From a virus: a stretch of DNA of 64,000 bases. This document shows, one piece after another, positions 1 through 8,085 of the stretch; the stretch's first letter is position 1; every line of letters starts with the position of its first letter. Under the pieces are notes generated by a model. That model did not search any database. It saw nothing but the letters and a program-made list of their open reading frames with translations, and was not told the origin of the DNA. Made by a program: the position numbers and the translations under genes. The stretch lies in the IMG/VR virus record IMGVR_UViG_3300022891_000002, positions 86,361 through 150,360 of that record. One strand, given 5' to 3'.

Positions 1-143
1 TCGTTATAGTCATAGGACATTACTTCTTGGTAAGTAGTTTCTTTATAATAGATATCTTTTTCTTTTAGGTACTCTACTAATCTATCTGTGTAGCTCAAGA
101 TATTTCTTTCAATTATCCACCTAACTTCTAGTTCTTTAGTCAT
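1..143 (-). CDS. Partial hypothetical protein, cut by the left edge
   Basis: An open frame starts at an ATG at 143-141 and runs off the window after about 47 codons (begins MTKELEVRWIIE). Its start overlaps the stop region of the next upstream gene by 8 nt, the usual spacing in this operon. No family recognised; the visible part is charged and helix-prone. Confidence 0.6.
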   Translation of the reverse strand, partial: MTKELEVRWIIERNILSYTDRLVEYLKEKDIYYKETTYQEVMSYDYN

Positions 144-384
144 AGTACCATTCCTCATACCAAGCATGATTATTTCCTTTTCTCCAACCTAACTCTTCTA
201 ATTTTTTTAAATCCTCATTATCAAAATCTTTAGAGTCAGCAGAAAGACTAATAATATAAGTAGGTACATAAAAAGTTTCAGTTTCTATACTCATCTCTGC
301 TGTACAATCATATCTCATAAATATAGCTATACCTTTAAGTAAGTTAGCTAGGTTAGTACATTGAGGTTCTTGTATATTAATCAC
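136..384 (-). CDS. Hypothetical protein, 82 aa
   Basis: Small acidic protein, ending in an aromatic HAWYEEWYYD tail. It overlaps both neighbours by 8 nt, so it is probably translated together with them in the operon running leftwards from the HigA-like gene. I do not recognise the family. Confidence 0.65.
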   Translation of the reverse strand: MINIQEPQCTNLANLLKGIAIFMRYDCTAEMSIETETFYVPTYIISLSADSKDFDNEDLKKLEELGWRKGNNHAWYEEWYYD

Positions 385-562
385 TATTTTCCTCCTCTAC
401 TAACTCAGTATTTATTGAAATAATGGTATAAGACTCTTTCATGTTTTCTATAGCATTACTAAGTTTTGAGATACCATTAATTACAAACTTTTGAGTGTAC
501 TTATAGTTATACTGCTCATTTGAACCTTTACGTCTAAAAACTATAACAACTTCATACTTCAT
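377..562 (-). CDS. Hypothetical protein, about 61 aa
   Basis: Start placed at the ATG at 562 (MKYEVVIVFRRK) because AAGGAG lies 10 nt upstream; a longer frame opens at 586. The pattern (beta strand, KG, YNYKYTQKF, then a helix with ISKLSNAIENM) suggests a small alpha/beta fold. Function unknown. It overlaps the ferritin-like gene upstream. Confidence 0.6.
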   Translation of the reverse strand: MKYEVVIVFRRKGSNEQYNYKYTQKFVINGISKLSNAIENMKESYTIISINTELVEEENSD

Positions 563-1061
563 GACTACTATGCTCCTTCTCTTCACTTCTAATAGTTGAT
601 AAAATTTTTATGTCTAAGTCATAGACCTTATTTTGAGTAACATAACTAAGACACTTAACTAACCATAATAAGACTGAGTAATATAGATAAGCAATCTTTT
701 CTCCTTTAGTTACATAGCTTAGAAGCTCTTTAGTAGAGTAACTAGATGCTGACCTACCTCTAAAGATTAAGTAGAATAGTATATTTCTCTTACTTACCTG
801 TATATTAGTCTTAGTAACCTTACTATCTACTACTACTTTCTCTATTAGATACTTAGTAGGTATACTCCAACCTCTCTTATTCCTCAAAGCGAGGTTCCGA
901 CGAGCTAATAAACTAAACAACATTTTACTATGCTTCTTCTCATCTACTGACATCTGATAGAAGTAAGAAGAATACTCATCACCTCTCTTACTCACCTTTC
1001 TATAGAAGTTGGATAAGGAGTATTCATAAATAGCTAATTTATAATAGATATGACTTAACAA
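552..1061 (-). CDS. Ferritin-like (possible di-iron) helical protein
   Basis: 169-residue, mostly helical protein. Two ExxH-type motifs (DEKKH near residue 41 and EEKEH near 162) plus glutamates in YEYSL (near 13) and GEKIAYLYY (near 119) follow the spacing of a four-helix ferritin-like or rubrerythrin-like di-iron bundle. That assignment is inference from the motif pattern only. Its start overlaps the end of the sulfotransferase-glycosyltransferase gene by 23 nt, so the two are probably co-translated. Substrate unknown; it could also be an iron-free helical bundle. Confidence 0.45.
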   Translation of the reverse strand: MLSHIYYKLAIYEYSLSNFYRKVSKRGDEYSSYFYQMSVDEKKHSKMLFSLLARRNLALRNKRGWSIPTKYLIEKVVVDSKVTKTNIQVSKRNILFYLIFRGRSASSYSTKELLSYVTKGEKIAYLYYSVLLWLVKCLSYVTQNKVYDLDIKILSTIRSEEKEHSSHEV

Positions 1062-2772
1062 GAGTTTTTAACTTAGATACTACAACTCTCATTATAAAGC
1101 TGTAATCTAAGTCTTTTATATGTTCTAACTTAAGGTTCTTAGTAGAGAAGTAATACAAGTAGAGTCTAGTAAATACTCTCTTAAACCTTCTTGTCTCTAC
1201 TACATAACTATCTAACACCTTTTTTCCATTATTTACTTGAAGTTCCTTATTAGTAGATAGTGAGTTAGGTAGTTGTCTGTACGTAACTAAATACTCCTTA
1301 GTACATTTGAATGTTGCTACCTTAGCTAGTTGAATAAGGAAATCCCAATCTTCACATCCGTTATACTCAACATTAAACCTAATATTATGTTCTTCTATTA
1401 CTGAAGCTTTAACAAAGATATTAGAACCACAAGTAAGGAAGTTATACTCTAATGCGTCTTCATAAACATCTCCATTACAAATCTTACTATGATTCTTAGT
1501 TATTTCCCCATCTTTATCTATTAAAACTCTAGAATATACACAATCTATATAAGGATATTTTTTAAATGTAGCCACTGACTTTTCTACTAATGTTGAATCC
1601 CATACATCATCTGCATCACAGAAGGAGACAATATCATAAGGAAAAGGTAGACCTCTATTTCTAGCTTCTGAAACACCAAAATGGTTTTGAGTAAATACAC
1701 TAATTTTATATTTACTACTCTCATCTAATGAATTAATGTACTTATCTACTACTTCTAGACTACTATCTGTACTCCCATCATCTACTATCATTATGTATAT
1801 CTTCTGATATGTCTGATTAAGTAATGAAGATAGTGTCGCTTCTATGTACCTCTCCTTGTTATAAAGCGGAACTACTATAGTAACTAAAGGACTTTTCTCT
1901 ACTTCTATTATTTGTTTTTTAGTAACTAAGTCATATACATTAGTCTTCTTACTTGACTCACTAAAATAATTACTTATGTACTTTATCTCTTCCTTATGGT
2001 CATTAACTAAACTATTTACATTACTAAGTCTCTCTTTATTAACTACATCTACTTCTTTAAATAAGTTACTATGTTGTTCTTCTTCTAATACTTGAGGTAA
2101 TACTTTAGTTAGGTTACTTACTCTATTAACTAACAGACCTCGAATATCTGAATCACTTAGGTCAAGATGTAGCTCATTAACTAAGAAATTGTATAATGTA
2201 AAGTAAGCATCTTCAGTTAAACCTCTATAAGTTACGTGGAAATGGTAAGGTATAATTATGTTCTGATGATACCAACTAATTTTAACTAACTCATCTGAAA
2301 TATCTTTTCCATATACGTGTCTTTTTACTAAAGAGAGATTTGGTTCATGAGTCTTAGTAATTAAATTATGATATATATTTACTAATGATTCTTCATACTT
2401 CTCACAAGCTCCTAATATATCTTCTACCTCTAATACGTCTTTAGCTCTTAATATAGATAGAACTGTAGGAACTGGCGGGCGAGTAACATAGATAACATGA
2501 ATATCTCTCTTACATACCTTCCTCAGTTGCTCTATTATGTCTAAGTAATGTACGTGTTCAGGAGTTTTTTCTATTACTATCTCTTCTTGTATTGAATCAA
2601 AGATATTAGCTAAATATTCAATAAGGTCAGTAGGTGAGAAATTAAAAGGATTAGTTAGGCATTTAGTTTCATAAAGTATTTTAGTATTTTTCAATCCACA
2701 TAGGTAGCTTAGTAGAAGTGTAGTACCTGACCTTGGTGAACCCAAAATGAATATTAGTTTCTTATTATTCAT
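1039..2772 (-). CDS. Sulfotransferase-like / GT2 glycosyltransferase fusion
   Basis: 577 residues in two parts. The N-terminal part (about 1-280) opens with a sulfotransferase-type P-loop, FILGSPRSGTTLL (about 8-20), the PAPS phosphosulfate-binding loop of the family. The C-terminal part (about 295-530) is a GT-A fold family 2 glycosyltransferase: VTIVVPLYNKE, D331-D332-G, the metal-binding D386-A-D388-D389, and a later GCEDWDF that supplies the usual ED acid. It could add and sulfate a sugar on a glycan, a surface structure or modified DNA; the acceptor cannot be read from sequence. It lies in the operon controlled by the HigA-like regulator, just upstream of the ferritin-like gene. Phages rarely carry both activities in one chain. 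Confidence 0.8.
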   Translation of the reverse strand: MNNKKLIFILGSPRSGTTLLLSYLCGLKNTKILYETKCLTNPFNFSPTDLIEYLANIFDSIQEEIVIEKTPEHVHYLDIIEQLRKVCKRDIHVIYVTRPPVPTVLSILRAKDVLEVEDILGACEKYEESLVNIYHNLITKTHEPNLSLVKRHVYGKDISDELVKISWYHQNIIIPYHFHVTYRGLTEDAYFTLYNFLVNELHLDLSDSDIRGLLVNRVSNLTKVLPQVLEEEQHSNLFKEVDVVNKERLSNVNSLVNDHKEEIKYISNYFSESSKKTNVYDLVTKKQIIEVEKSPLVTIVVPLYNKERYIEATLSSLLNQTYQKIYIMIVDDGSTDSSLEVVDKYINSLDESSKYKISVFTQNHFGVSEARNRGLPFPYDIVSFCDADDVWDSTLVEKSVATFKKYPYIDCVYSRVLIDKDGEITKNHSKICNGDVYEDALEYNFLTCGSNIFVKASVIEEHNIRFNVEYNGCEDWDFLIQLAKVATFKCTKEYLVTYRQLPNSLSTNKELQVNNGKKVLDSYVVETRRFKRVFTRLYLYYFSTKNLKLEHIKDLDYSFIMRVVVSKLKTLVKSYLL

Positions 2773-2965
2773 ATACTTTACTTAGAATTTGGTACTTACC
2801 TATTAAGACATTAACGTTACCTACACAAGTAGTTATAGAGTCACCTACTCCTATAAGCTCTTTATTAGTAACTCTTTTCTTGAGTAATGCTAGTCGTTGC
2901 TCAACTTCTTCTATTTCAGATAATAAAGTCTCTTGAACAATACCAAACTCTTCTTGTCTTTTCAT
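2765..2965 (-). CDS. Small coiled-coil protein, 66 aa
   Basis: The first half (ETLLSEIEEVEQRLALLKKR) shows heptad spacing of Leu/Ile/Val and is probably a short coiled coil. It overlaps its neighbours by 8 nt (downstream) and 4 nt (upstream). Function unknown. Confidence 0.6.
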   Translation of the reverse strand: MKRQEEFGIVQETLLSEIEEVEQRLALLKKRVTNKELIGVGDSITTCVGNVNVLIGKYQILSKVYE

Positions 2966-3204
2966 AAGTAGTACCTTGTCATTGGTGAATAACCTTCTCT
3001 AGCTCTGTCACTAAACCAAAAAGTAGTTGTTAGAGAGTCATCGTCTATCTCTTCTTCTCTGTACCAAACATACTCTACTTTATCTATATCTACTGTAGTT
3101 AACAAGAACCTCTCCTCTTCATCATTCCTTAAGTAGATACTTCCTTCCTCAATATCTTCCTTTATATGTTCACTAACTGCATCTACAAACTCTTCTTTAT
3201 CCAC
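2962..3204 (-). CDS. Hypothetical acidic protein, 80 aa
   Basis: Acidic protein containing YLRNDEEERFLLTTVDIDKV and an aromatic segment VEYVWYREEE. Overlaps both neighbours, consistent with one operon starting at the divergent promoter near 3850. Not recognised. Confidence 0.6.
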   Translation of the reverse strand: MDKEEFVDAVSEHIKEDIEEGSIYLRNDEEERFLLTTVDIDKVEYVWYREEEIDDDSLTTTFWFSDRAREGYSPMTRYYL

Positions 3205-3403
3205 ATGACCATCTGAGTAATAACCACAAATACTCTACATCTTCTGTACCAGTAATAGATAACTCTTGATTCTTTTCCTCTCTTAGTCTTTGTAAACCAA
3301 GGTAGGTATAGATTAAAAACAACTCTTTGTTAATAAATCCCTCGACATATATATAATCTACCTTTTTGGTTATATCATCTTCTATCACATAAAAAGTATT
3401 CAT
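3197..3403 (-). CDS. Hypothetical protein, 68 aa, next to HigA-like regulator
   Basis: First gene after the HigA-like regulator, overlapping it by 4 nt. In a toxin-antitoxin pair this slot could hold the toxin, but I see no HigB/RelE signature; it is short, with TEDVEYLWLLLRW at the end. Function unknown. Confidence 0.6.
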   Translation of the reverse strand: MNTFYVIEDDITKKVDYIYVEGFINKELFLIYTYLGLQRLREEKNQELSITGTEDVEYLWLLLRWSCG

Positions 3404-3792
3404 AAGAAGTTCTTGTAATTTACACTGAAAAACTGACCTAATGTTTTTGCTTGAGCTTTTGATATCTCTCTCTTACCATTGAGAACCTCAGATACTACCC
3501 CTTTACTACCAATAATTCCTACTAAATCTTTCTGTTTGTAATCGTGTAAATCCATACAACCTTTTAAGAATTCAAGAGGTTCTAATTCAGGAACAGGATA
3601 ATGTTCAGTTTCATACTTTTCAATCAAGATACATAGTAGTTCATAGATAGCAATTTCTTCTGAAGTTTTCTCTTTATCGAAAAAATATGGCTCTACTAAT
3701 TTTACATATTTATCTAACTCTTCCTCTGACTCAATAGGCTTGATAATAATTTCAGAAAATAGTCTGATATATTCTTCTTGGTTGAAAGTCAT
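3400..3792 (-). CDS. HigA-like (COG5499) helix-turn-helix regulator
   Basis: 130-residue protein of the HigA/COG5499 type: an N-terminal helical part with YELLCILIEKYE, then LEFLKGCMDLHDYKQKDL followed by an XRE-type HTH with VSEVLNGKREISKAQAKTL (about 95-118). Such proteins repress their own promoters. There is no HigB toxin beside it, so it is probably an orphan phage regulator. GAGGAG 9 nt before the ATG supports the start. An inverted repeat overlaps its promoter (3811-3828), a natural site for autorepression and for control of the divergent helicase gene. Confidence 0.8.
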   Translation of the reverse strand: MTFNQEEYIRLFSEIIIKPIESEEELDKYVKLVEPYFFDKEKTSEEIAIYELLCILIEKYETEHYPVPELEPLEFLKGCMDLHDYKQKDLVGIIGSKGVVSEVLNGKREISKAQAKTLGQFFSVNYKNFL

Positions 3793-3810
3793 GTGATTAA
3801 TCTCCTCAAG

Positions 3811-3828
3811 TTTCTACTTTTTTAGAAA
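3811..3828. promoter_or_regulatory. Putative operator, inverted repeat TTTCTA-N6-TAGAAA
   Basis: Perfect 6-bp arms (3811-3816 and 3823-3828) around CTTTTT. The site covers the -35 area of the rightward promoter and the -10/start area of the leftward promoter, where a repressor would switch both. The HigA-like protein is the obvious candidate ligand (inference). Confidence 0.5.
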
Positions 3829-3841
3829 TATAAGCTATAAT
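3812..3841 (+). promoter_or_regulatory. Putative sigma70 promoter for helicase paralogue 1
   Basis: The -10 TATAAT at 3836-3841 is a full match. The -35 region (3812-3817, TTCTAC) is poor, so activation or a weak basal level is likely. Predicted start near 3848 gives a roughly 30-nt leader with AAAGG 12 nt before the ATG. Confidence 0.5.
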
Positions 3842-3855
3842 GTTAGTATGTCCAA
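3827..3855 (-). promoter_or_regulatory. Putative sigma70 promoter for the HigA-like operon
   Basis: On the minus strand, TTGGAC (3855-3850), a 17-nt spacer and TATATT (3832-3827). Good match to the sigma70 consensus. It drives the leftward operon from the HigA-like gene and overlaps the inverted repeat at 3811-3828. Confidence 0.6.
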
Positions 3856-3877
3856 ATAAAAAAGGTGTCTCGAATTT

Positions 3878-5557
3878 ATGTACTACTCAGACAAATACTC
3901 GGAAATTCCAAACGGAATAGTTAATAAAGCAGCTACAGGTATAGGTTTAACCAGTTTTGCCTTAGAAAATGAAGTTCCGACCGTAGTTGTTACTCCCACA
4001 GTAGCAATGATTAAAAATAAGGTTTCCCAGTATCCAAACAATAGAAGATTAGATTCAGTAATAGGACTTTACCAAGGAGTTTCTTTAAATAGCATTAAAG
4101 ACTATATAGGAAAAACTACTGTCCCAAAGATAATGGTTACTTATGACAGTTTTTATAAAGTAGCTCCTTTAATAGATAGTAGTTACCAAATAATTGTGGA
4201 TGAGTTTTCTGAACTGCTAGACGCATATAACTACAGAAATAAAGCAATATCCAAGCTATTAATTGAAATTCAGAAATTTAATAGAGTCTCTTATGTATCA
4301 GCTACTCCAACTAAAACAGAATATTTACCTCCTCAGTTAAAAGAACTACCTTATACTACTTTAATCTGGGATGATTTAACCAAAATCAATATTGACTTAT
4401 TACATAAGAAGCGTCCTATTCAAACTGTTAGAGCTTTAATTAATAAATATAAAAGTGGTTTAGTAGAGATTAATGGAATAAAGAGTGAAGCAGGCTATTT
4501 CTTTGTTAACAGCGTTCGGATGATTAAAGAAATATGTGAGAAAGCCGAACTACTAAACTCGGAAGTAAGAATTATTTGTGCGGATACAGATAAGAATAAA
4601 CGGACATTAGGAGACTATGATATCTCTACTTCTCTTGACCCAGAGACTATGTTCACGTTTATTACTTCCTGTAGTTTTAAAGGATTAGATTTCTACAGTG
4701 AACGAGGAGTAGTCTTTGTAGTATCTAATAATACTAATACTCATACATTAGTAACTATAGACACTGACATTATCCAAATAGCAGGTAGAATAAGAAATCC
4801 AACAAATCCCTTTAGAAACTATCTATGTCATATCTTCAATATCAATCCTTTAAGTCTAACAAGAGAAGAGTTCGTAAGAGTAACTGAAGAAAAGATAAAG
4901 CAAAGTAATACTCTACTACAAGGATATAGTAAGCTTACTGATGAAGAAAGAGCCTTATTTCTATCTACTCAAAACTTAGAAAACTTCTATATTTCTGTTA
5001 CAGAAGACGGAGTTCCTTACTATGATGAGATGTTGTACTTATTAGATAAACGCAGATACGAAGATATAGCCCAAGTCTATAAAGATGGTTTATCTGTCAA
5101 TAGTTATTACTCCTCTCTAGATAAAGTTGATATCTTACCTTCTACTAAACTAGACATTGATTACCTAGTTAATAACTCTTTTTATTCTCTTTGCAAAACT
5201 GCTGTTGAAGGGAAAGGTGATTTAGAAGTTATCTACGAACAATTTCCTTTAATTAAAGAGGCTATAGAAAAGCTAGGAGTAGAAAGAGTTAAATGTTTAG
5301 GATTTAATAATACTAAAATACAACATGAAATCGACGACTACAATAAGAAAGACTCTGTTAGAACAGTTGTACTAAAAGAAATAGAAAGAGATAGGTTCTA
5401 TAGTTGTAAAGATATAAAGATAGCTCTTGGATATATTTATACTCGCTTAGGGGTACGTGCAACTGCTAAAGCTACGGACATCTTAGAATACTGTAACGCT
5501 AAACTTTGTTGTAAAAAAATAAATGATAAATCTGTGAAAGGTTATCTTGTAGAGTAA
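3878..5557 (+). CDS. SF2 helicase-like ATPase with variant P-loop, paralogue 1
   Basis: 559 residues. Visible SF2 motifs: a glycine-rich loop with K17-A-A-T20-G21-I-G23-L-T25 followed by VVVTPT (motif I/Ia region), VDEF at 107-110 (DExx box), SATP at 141-144 (motif III), FKGLDFYSE (motif V) and QIAGRIR (motif VI). The usual GKT/GKS lysine is absent; a lysine sits four residues before the TG instead. The paralogue at 16492-18279 has the same variant loop, which suggests a real family feature. Likely a DNA or RNA translocase used in replication, transcription or takeover. It has its own divergent promoter and a terminator, so it is an independent unit. Related variant loops occur in phage and plasmid helicases as far as I recall. 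Confidence 0.75.
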   Translation: MYYSDKYSEIPNGIVNKAATGIGLTSFALENEVPTVVVTPTVAMIKNKVSQYPNNRRLDSVIGLYQGVSLNSIKDYIGKTTVPKIMVTYDSFYKVAPLIDSSYQIIVDEFSELLDAYNYRNKAISKLLIEIQKFNRVSYVSATPTKTEYLPPQLKELPYTTLIWDDLTKINIDLLHKKRPIQTVRALINKYKSGLVEINGIKSEAGYFFVNSVRMIKEICEKAELLNSEVRIICADTDKNKRTLGDYDISTSLDPETMFTFITSCSFKGLDFYSERGVVFVVSNNTNTHTLVTIDTDIIQIAGRIRNPTNPFRNYLCHIFNINPLSLTREEFVRVTEEKIKQSNTLLQGYSKLTDEERALFLSTQNLENFYISVTEDGVPYYDEMLYLLDKRRYEDIAQVYKDGLSVNSYYSSLDKVDILPSTKLDIDYLVNNSFYSLCKTAVEGKGDLEVIYEQFPLIKEAIEKLGVERVKCLGFNNTKIQHEIDDYNKKDSVRTVVLKEIERDRFYSCKDIKIALGYIYTRLGVRATAKATDILEYCNAKLCCKKINDKSVKGYLVE

Positions 5558-5564
5558 GGTTACT

Positions 5565-5590
5565 GGGAGTTTTAGGACTCCCTTTCTTAT
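5565..5590 (+). terminator. Rho-independent terminator after helicase paralogue 1
   Basis: Stem GGGAGT/ACTCCC (5565-5570 and 5577-5582) with loop TTTAGG and a T-rich tail, 7 nt after the helicase stop codon. Confidence 0.75.
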
Positions 5591-5644
5591 CTACTTCTTT
5601 GGTATGTTAAAGTTTACAAAGGAGAAATAAACTATCAACTAATA

Positions 5645-6949
5645 ATGAAAACAAAACTACAACCTACCAGACAATTTGAAGAACAGTTATACACAACTAA
5701 TCATTCCTCTAAGATATCTAAGTTATCTGACTCTACTATTCAAGAAATTAGTTGGGAAGGTAAGTATACTGTAGATGACTTAATCCACTTCATTCACAAA
5801 GACCCAATAGCAAAAGCTTGCGTAGATGTAAAATGTTTGAGAGCTGCTAATACATTCGGTACTTATCAACATAGTAAACCAGATATTACGGACTTCATGC
5901 AAGATATGTTCGGTAATATGAGAGATACATTAAAGAAAAGTGTAGCTGAATTATCTATTGCTCCTGCTCTTGGTTTTTCTGTAGCTGAAATCAATTTCAA
6001 GATGGATAAAGAAGGATATTTAAAACTAGAAAGTATCTATCCATTAAGTTTAGAGAGAGTCAAATTTAAGGGTTCAAAAGGATATATTGAGTGGGTTCTT
6101 TATAATGACAGACATAAATCTAACATTCATATCCCATACAAGAAAGTCATTCATGTAACCAACTCTGCTGCTACTACATTCAACGACCCATTTGGAAATG
6201 CTGAGGCTGGACTGGCTTATCCATTTTGGAAGGCTAAAGTAGCTATTTTTGGAGACATGATTATTTCTACTAGAAACTTAGCTACTGGTATTTTAGTGGG
6301 AAGAGTTGATAGTGCTGCTACTATTAATGCTACAGTGACAGATGCTTATGGTAACACTCTAATGGGAAGAGACGGTCAACCTCTTCGGAAAAATGCAGCT
6401 CAAGTAATGTATGACAAGTTAAGTAATGTAGAAAACAACACAATTATTGTTACCGATAAAGCTAATGAGATTACCGCTCTTAATGTTCCTGATGGTAGTC
6501 AGTCATGGGATATCTCTCTTAATAGATTTGATAAACTAATTCATAGAGCATTTGGAGTTCCTCAATTAATCTTTGAAGAAGGTAGCGGTTCAATTGGAGT
6601 AGCAACACTATCAGTAAAACAATCTACTTTACTTGATGCGAATATAGAAGTTGTAGTAAATCAAATTCAAGACCAAATCATTGAGAAAATCTGTAAACCA
6701 ATAATTATTAACAACTTTGGTAAACAGAAAGATTACGGTAAATTTACTATTGATTCTTCTTCCGACCCAGGAGTAGAAATGCAGCAATTGCAAAACATAT
6801 TTACTGCGGTATCAATGGGAATTCTATCAGCAGATGACCCTGTAATAAATAATAGAATTAGAGGAATACTAGGACTTCCATTACAAACTGAACAAGAGAT
6901 AGAAGAAGCAAAAGCTCTGAAGCAAATAGAACAACAAAGCCAAATTTAA
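5645..6949 (+). CDS. Portal protein, DUF935 (Mu gp29-like)
   Basis: 434 residues with the DUF935 portal pattern: an N-terminal EISWEGKYTVDDLI segment, LGFSVAEINF, YPLSLERVKF, NPFG-like FNDPFGNAEAGLAYPFWKAK (about 180-200), RAFGVPQLIFEEG and a C-terminal LGLPLQTEQEIEEAK. In the virion the dodecameric portal forms the DNA channel at the head vertex. No terminase or protease gene stands next to it: it follows a helicase terminator and is followed by opposite-strand small genes. Its last residues (EQQSQI) look like a natural end. Confidence 0.85.
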   Translation: MKTKLQPTRQFEEQLYTTNHSSKISKLSDSTIQEISWEGKYTVDDLIHFIHKDPIAKACVDVKCLRAANTFGTYQHSKPDITDFMQDMFGNMRDTLKKSVAELSIAPALGFSVAEINFKMDKEGYLKLESIYPLSLERVKFKGSKGYIEWVLYNDRHKSNIHIPYKKVIHVTNSAATTFNDPFGNAEAGLAYPFWKAKVAIFGDMIISTRNLATGILVGRVDSAATINATVTDAYGNTLMGRDGQPLRKNAAQVMYDKLSNVENNTIIVTDKANEITALNVPDGSQSWDISLNRFDKLIHRAFGVPQLIFEEGSGSIGVATLSVKQSTLLDANIEVVVNQIQDQIIEKICKPIIINNFGKQKDYGKFTIDSSSDPGVEMQQLQNIFTAVSMGILSADDPVINNRIRGILGLPLQTEQEIEEAKALKQIEQQSQI

Positions 6950-6966
6950 ACGACTAACAGGAGTTA

Positions 6967-6984
6967 ATGCCACCAGCTATGTAG
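6967..6984 (+). other. Abortive start MPPAM-stop after the portal
   Basis: AGGAG at 6959-6963 is followed 3 nt later by ATG and only four more codons before TAG. It may be the stub of the gene that once followed the portal, or chance. Nothing else of this reading frame survives downstream. Confidence 0.25.
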
Positions 6985-6989
6985 TTTTA

Positions 6990-7223
6990 TTAGTAAGGTT
7001 CACCCGGATATTTATATTCTCTTACTTGAAGAAATAAATTTTTAGCATCTTCCAAAGGTTTCTCTAATTCTTTTAACTGCTTTTCAAATTCATCTGTCTT
7101 GTCACAAAATGTTACACAATCATCGAGAGCATCTTCTAACTTATCTAGTTCATCATATTTAGAAAATACTAAATCTAATAATAATTCAAATTGTTCCTTG
7201 GTTAAATCTAGTTCTACTTTCAT
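6990..7223 (-). CDS. Small acidic helical protein, 77 aa
   Basis: Acidic helix-rich protein (LDLTKEQFELLLDLVFSKYD then KLEDALDD). It converges with the portal gene, 40 nt apart, with no clear terminator between them. It overlaps the next upstream gene by 4 nt. Function unknown. Confidence 0.6.
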   Translation of the reverse strand: MKVELDLTKEQFELLLDLVFSKYDELDKLEDALDDCVTFCDKTDEFEKQLKELEKPLEDAKNLFLQVREYKYPGEPY

Positions 7224-7411
7224 TCTTCCTTTTCTTCTGGAGATTTTTCAGTATCTTTATCTTTAGGAGATAGCCGTTCCATCTCATCTAAATATCCTCT
7301 AAGTACGTGAGGGGGAAATTTGTAAGCATTAGCTATTATATCCTCATCAGAAATATAGACGATATTCTCTGAACTATCTGAATTATTTTCTTTATTTTTA
7401 TCATTTGTCAT
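7220..7411 (-). CDS. Hypothetical polar protein, 63 aa
   Basis: Low-complexity N-terminus rich in N, S, K, D and E, then AYKFPPHVLRGYLDEMERL and an acidic tail ending in KEE. The core PPHVLRGYLDEM could be a small binding helix. Not recognised. Confidence 0.55.
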   Translation of the reverse strand: MTNDKNKENNSDSSENIVYISDEDIIANAYKFPPHVLRGYLDEMERLSPKDKDTEKSPEEKEE

Positions 7412-7416
7412 ATTAA

Positions 7417-7821
7417 TTACTCTTCTTCTACTAAAGTATATGACTCACAACCACATTCAGGACACTCAATAGTATCTGCATCAAACATCCAATCATCATA
7501 ATAATCTCCCTCCTTATCGCAGATATTACATTTAACTTGTTGACTAATATATTGAAAAGGATAAAGACCACTAATACATCTTTTATCTAACGCGTTTAAC
7601 AATTCTGAAACAGTAGAAGTAGAAACATTTAGAGAATAGAGATTCTTACCTTTCTCAAAATATATGTCTACTTCAGAATGTTTACCTAATACTTCACCAA
7701 AGAAAACTGTTCTTTTATCTAGGAACTTATCTATTTCTTCCTCAGTAGCAATAAATAACCCTTCAACATCTCCCATTCTTCCGTAATCTTCTGAGAATTT
7801 CCACAATTCTAGTTGAGTCAT
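7417..7821 (-). CDS. Zinc-ribbon protein, 134 aa
   Basis: C-terminal CxxC...CxxC pair (CNICDKEGDY, later IECPECGCES, about residues 97-127) is a rubredoxin-like or zinc-ribbon fold. The N-terminal part is acidic (TEEEIDKFLDKR). Such phage proteins often bind nucleic acid or RNA polymerase, but no specific role can be read. Confidence 0.6.
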   Translation of the reverse strand: MTQLELWKFSEDYGRMGDVEGLFIATEEEIDKFLDKRTVFFGEVLGKHSEVDIYFEKGKNLYSLNVSTSTVSELLNALDKRCISGLYPFQYISQQVKCNICDKEGDYYDDWMFDADTIECPECGCESYTLVEEE

Positions 7822-7833
7822 ATTAGTTCCTTC

Positions 7834-8085
7834 CTAATTTGCTAATGATTCTAACCAAGCTTGAACTTCATCTCTACTTATTTTTCTTAAGACTCTTTCT
7901 TTAGATTCAGGTACGTATTTTATGTACGAGACTGCATCTTTTATTGCTGCTTGTAGTTCTATTTGAAATTCTGGATTACCTCTTTCTACTTCTTCTAGTT
8001 TTCTATTAATCTCAACCTCATCATTTAGGTTAGTTACACCGATACTTAGTAAATAGTCTTCCCACTCTTTATCTTTGTTATTCAT
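7834..8085 (-). CDS. Hypothetical protein, 83 aa
   Basis: Mostly helical and charged (LNDEVEINRKLEEVERG; LRKISRDEVQAWLESLAN). It overlaps the thyX start by 4 nt, so the two are translationally coupled, with thyX upstream. Unknown. Confidence 0.6.
   Translation of the reverse strand: MNNKDKEWEDYLLSIGVTNLNDEVEINRKLEEVERGNPEFQIELQAAIKDAVSYIKYVPESKERVLRKISRDEVQAWLESLAN

Noticed and set aside
3400-3792. Complete HigBA toxin-antitoxin pair
   Set aside because: The adjacent 68-aa gene shows no HigB/RelE features; only the antitoxin-like regulator is supported.
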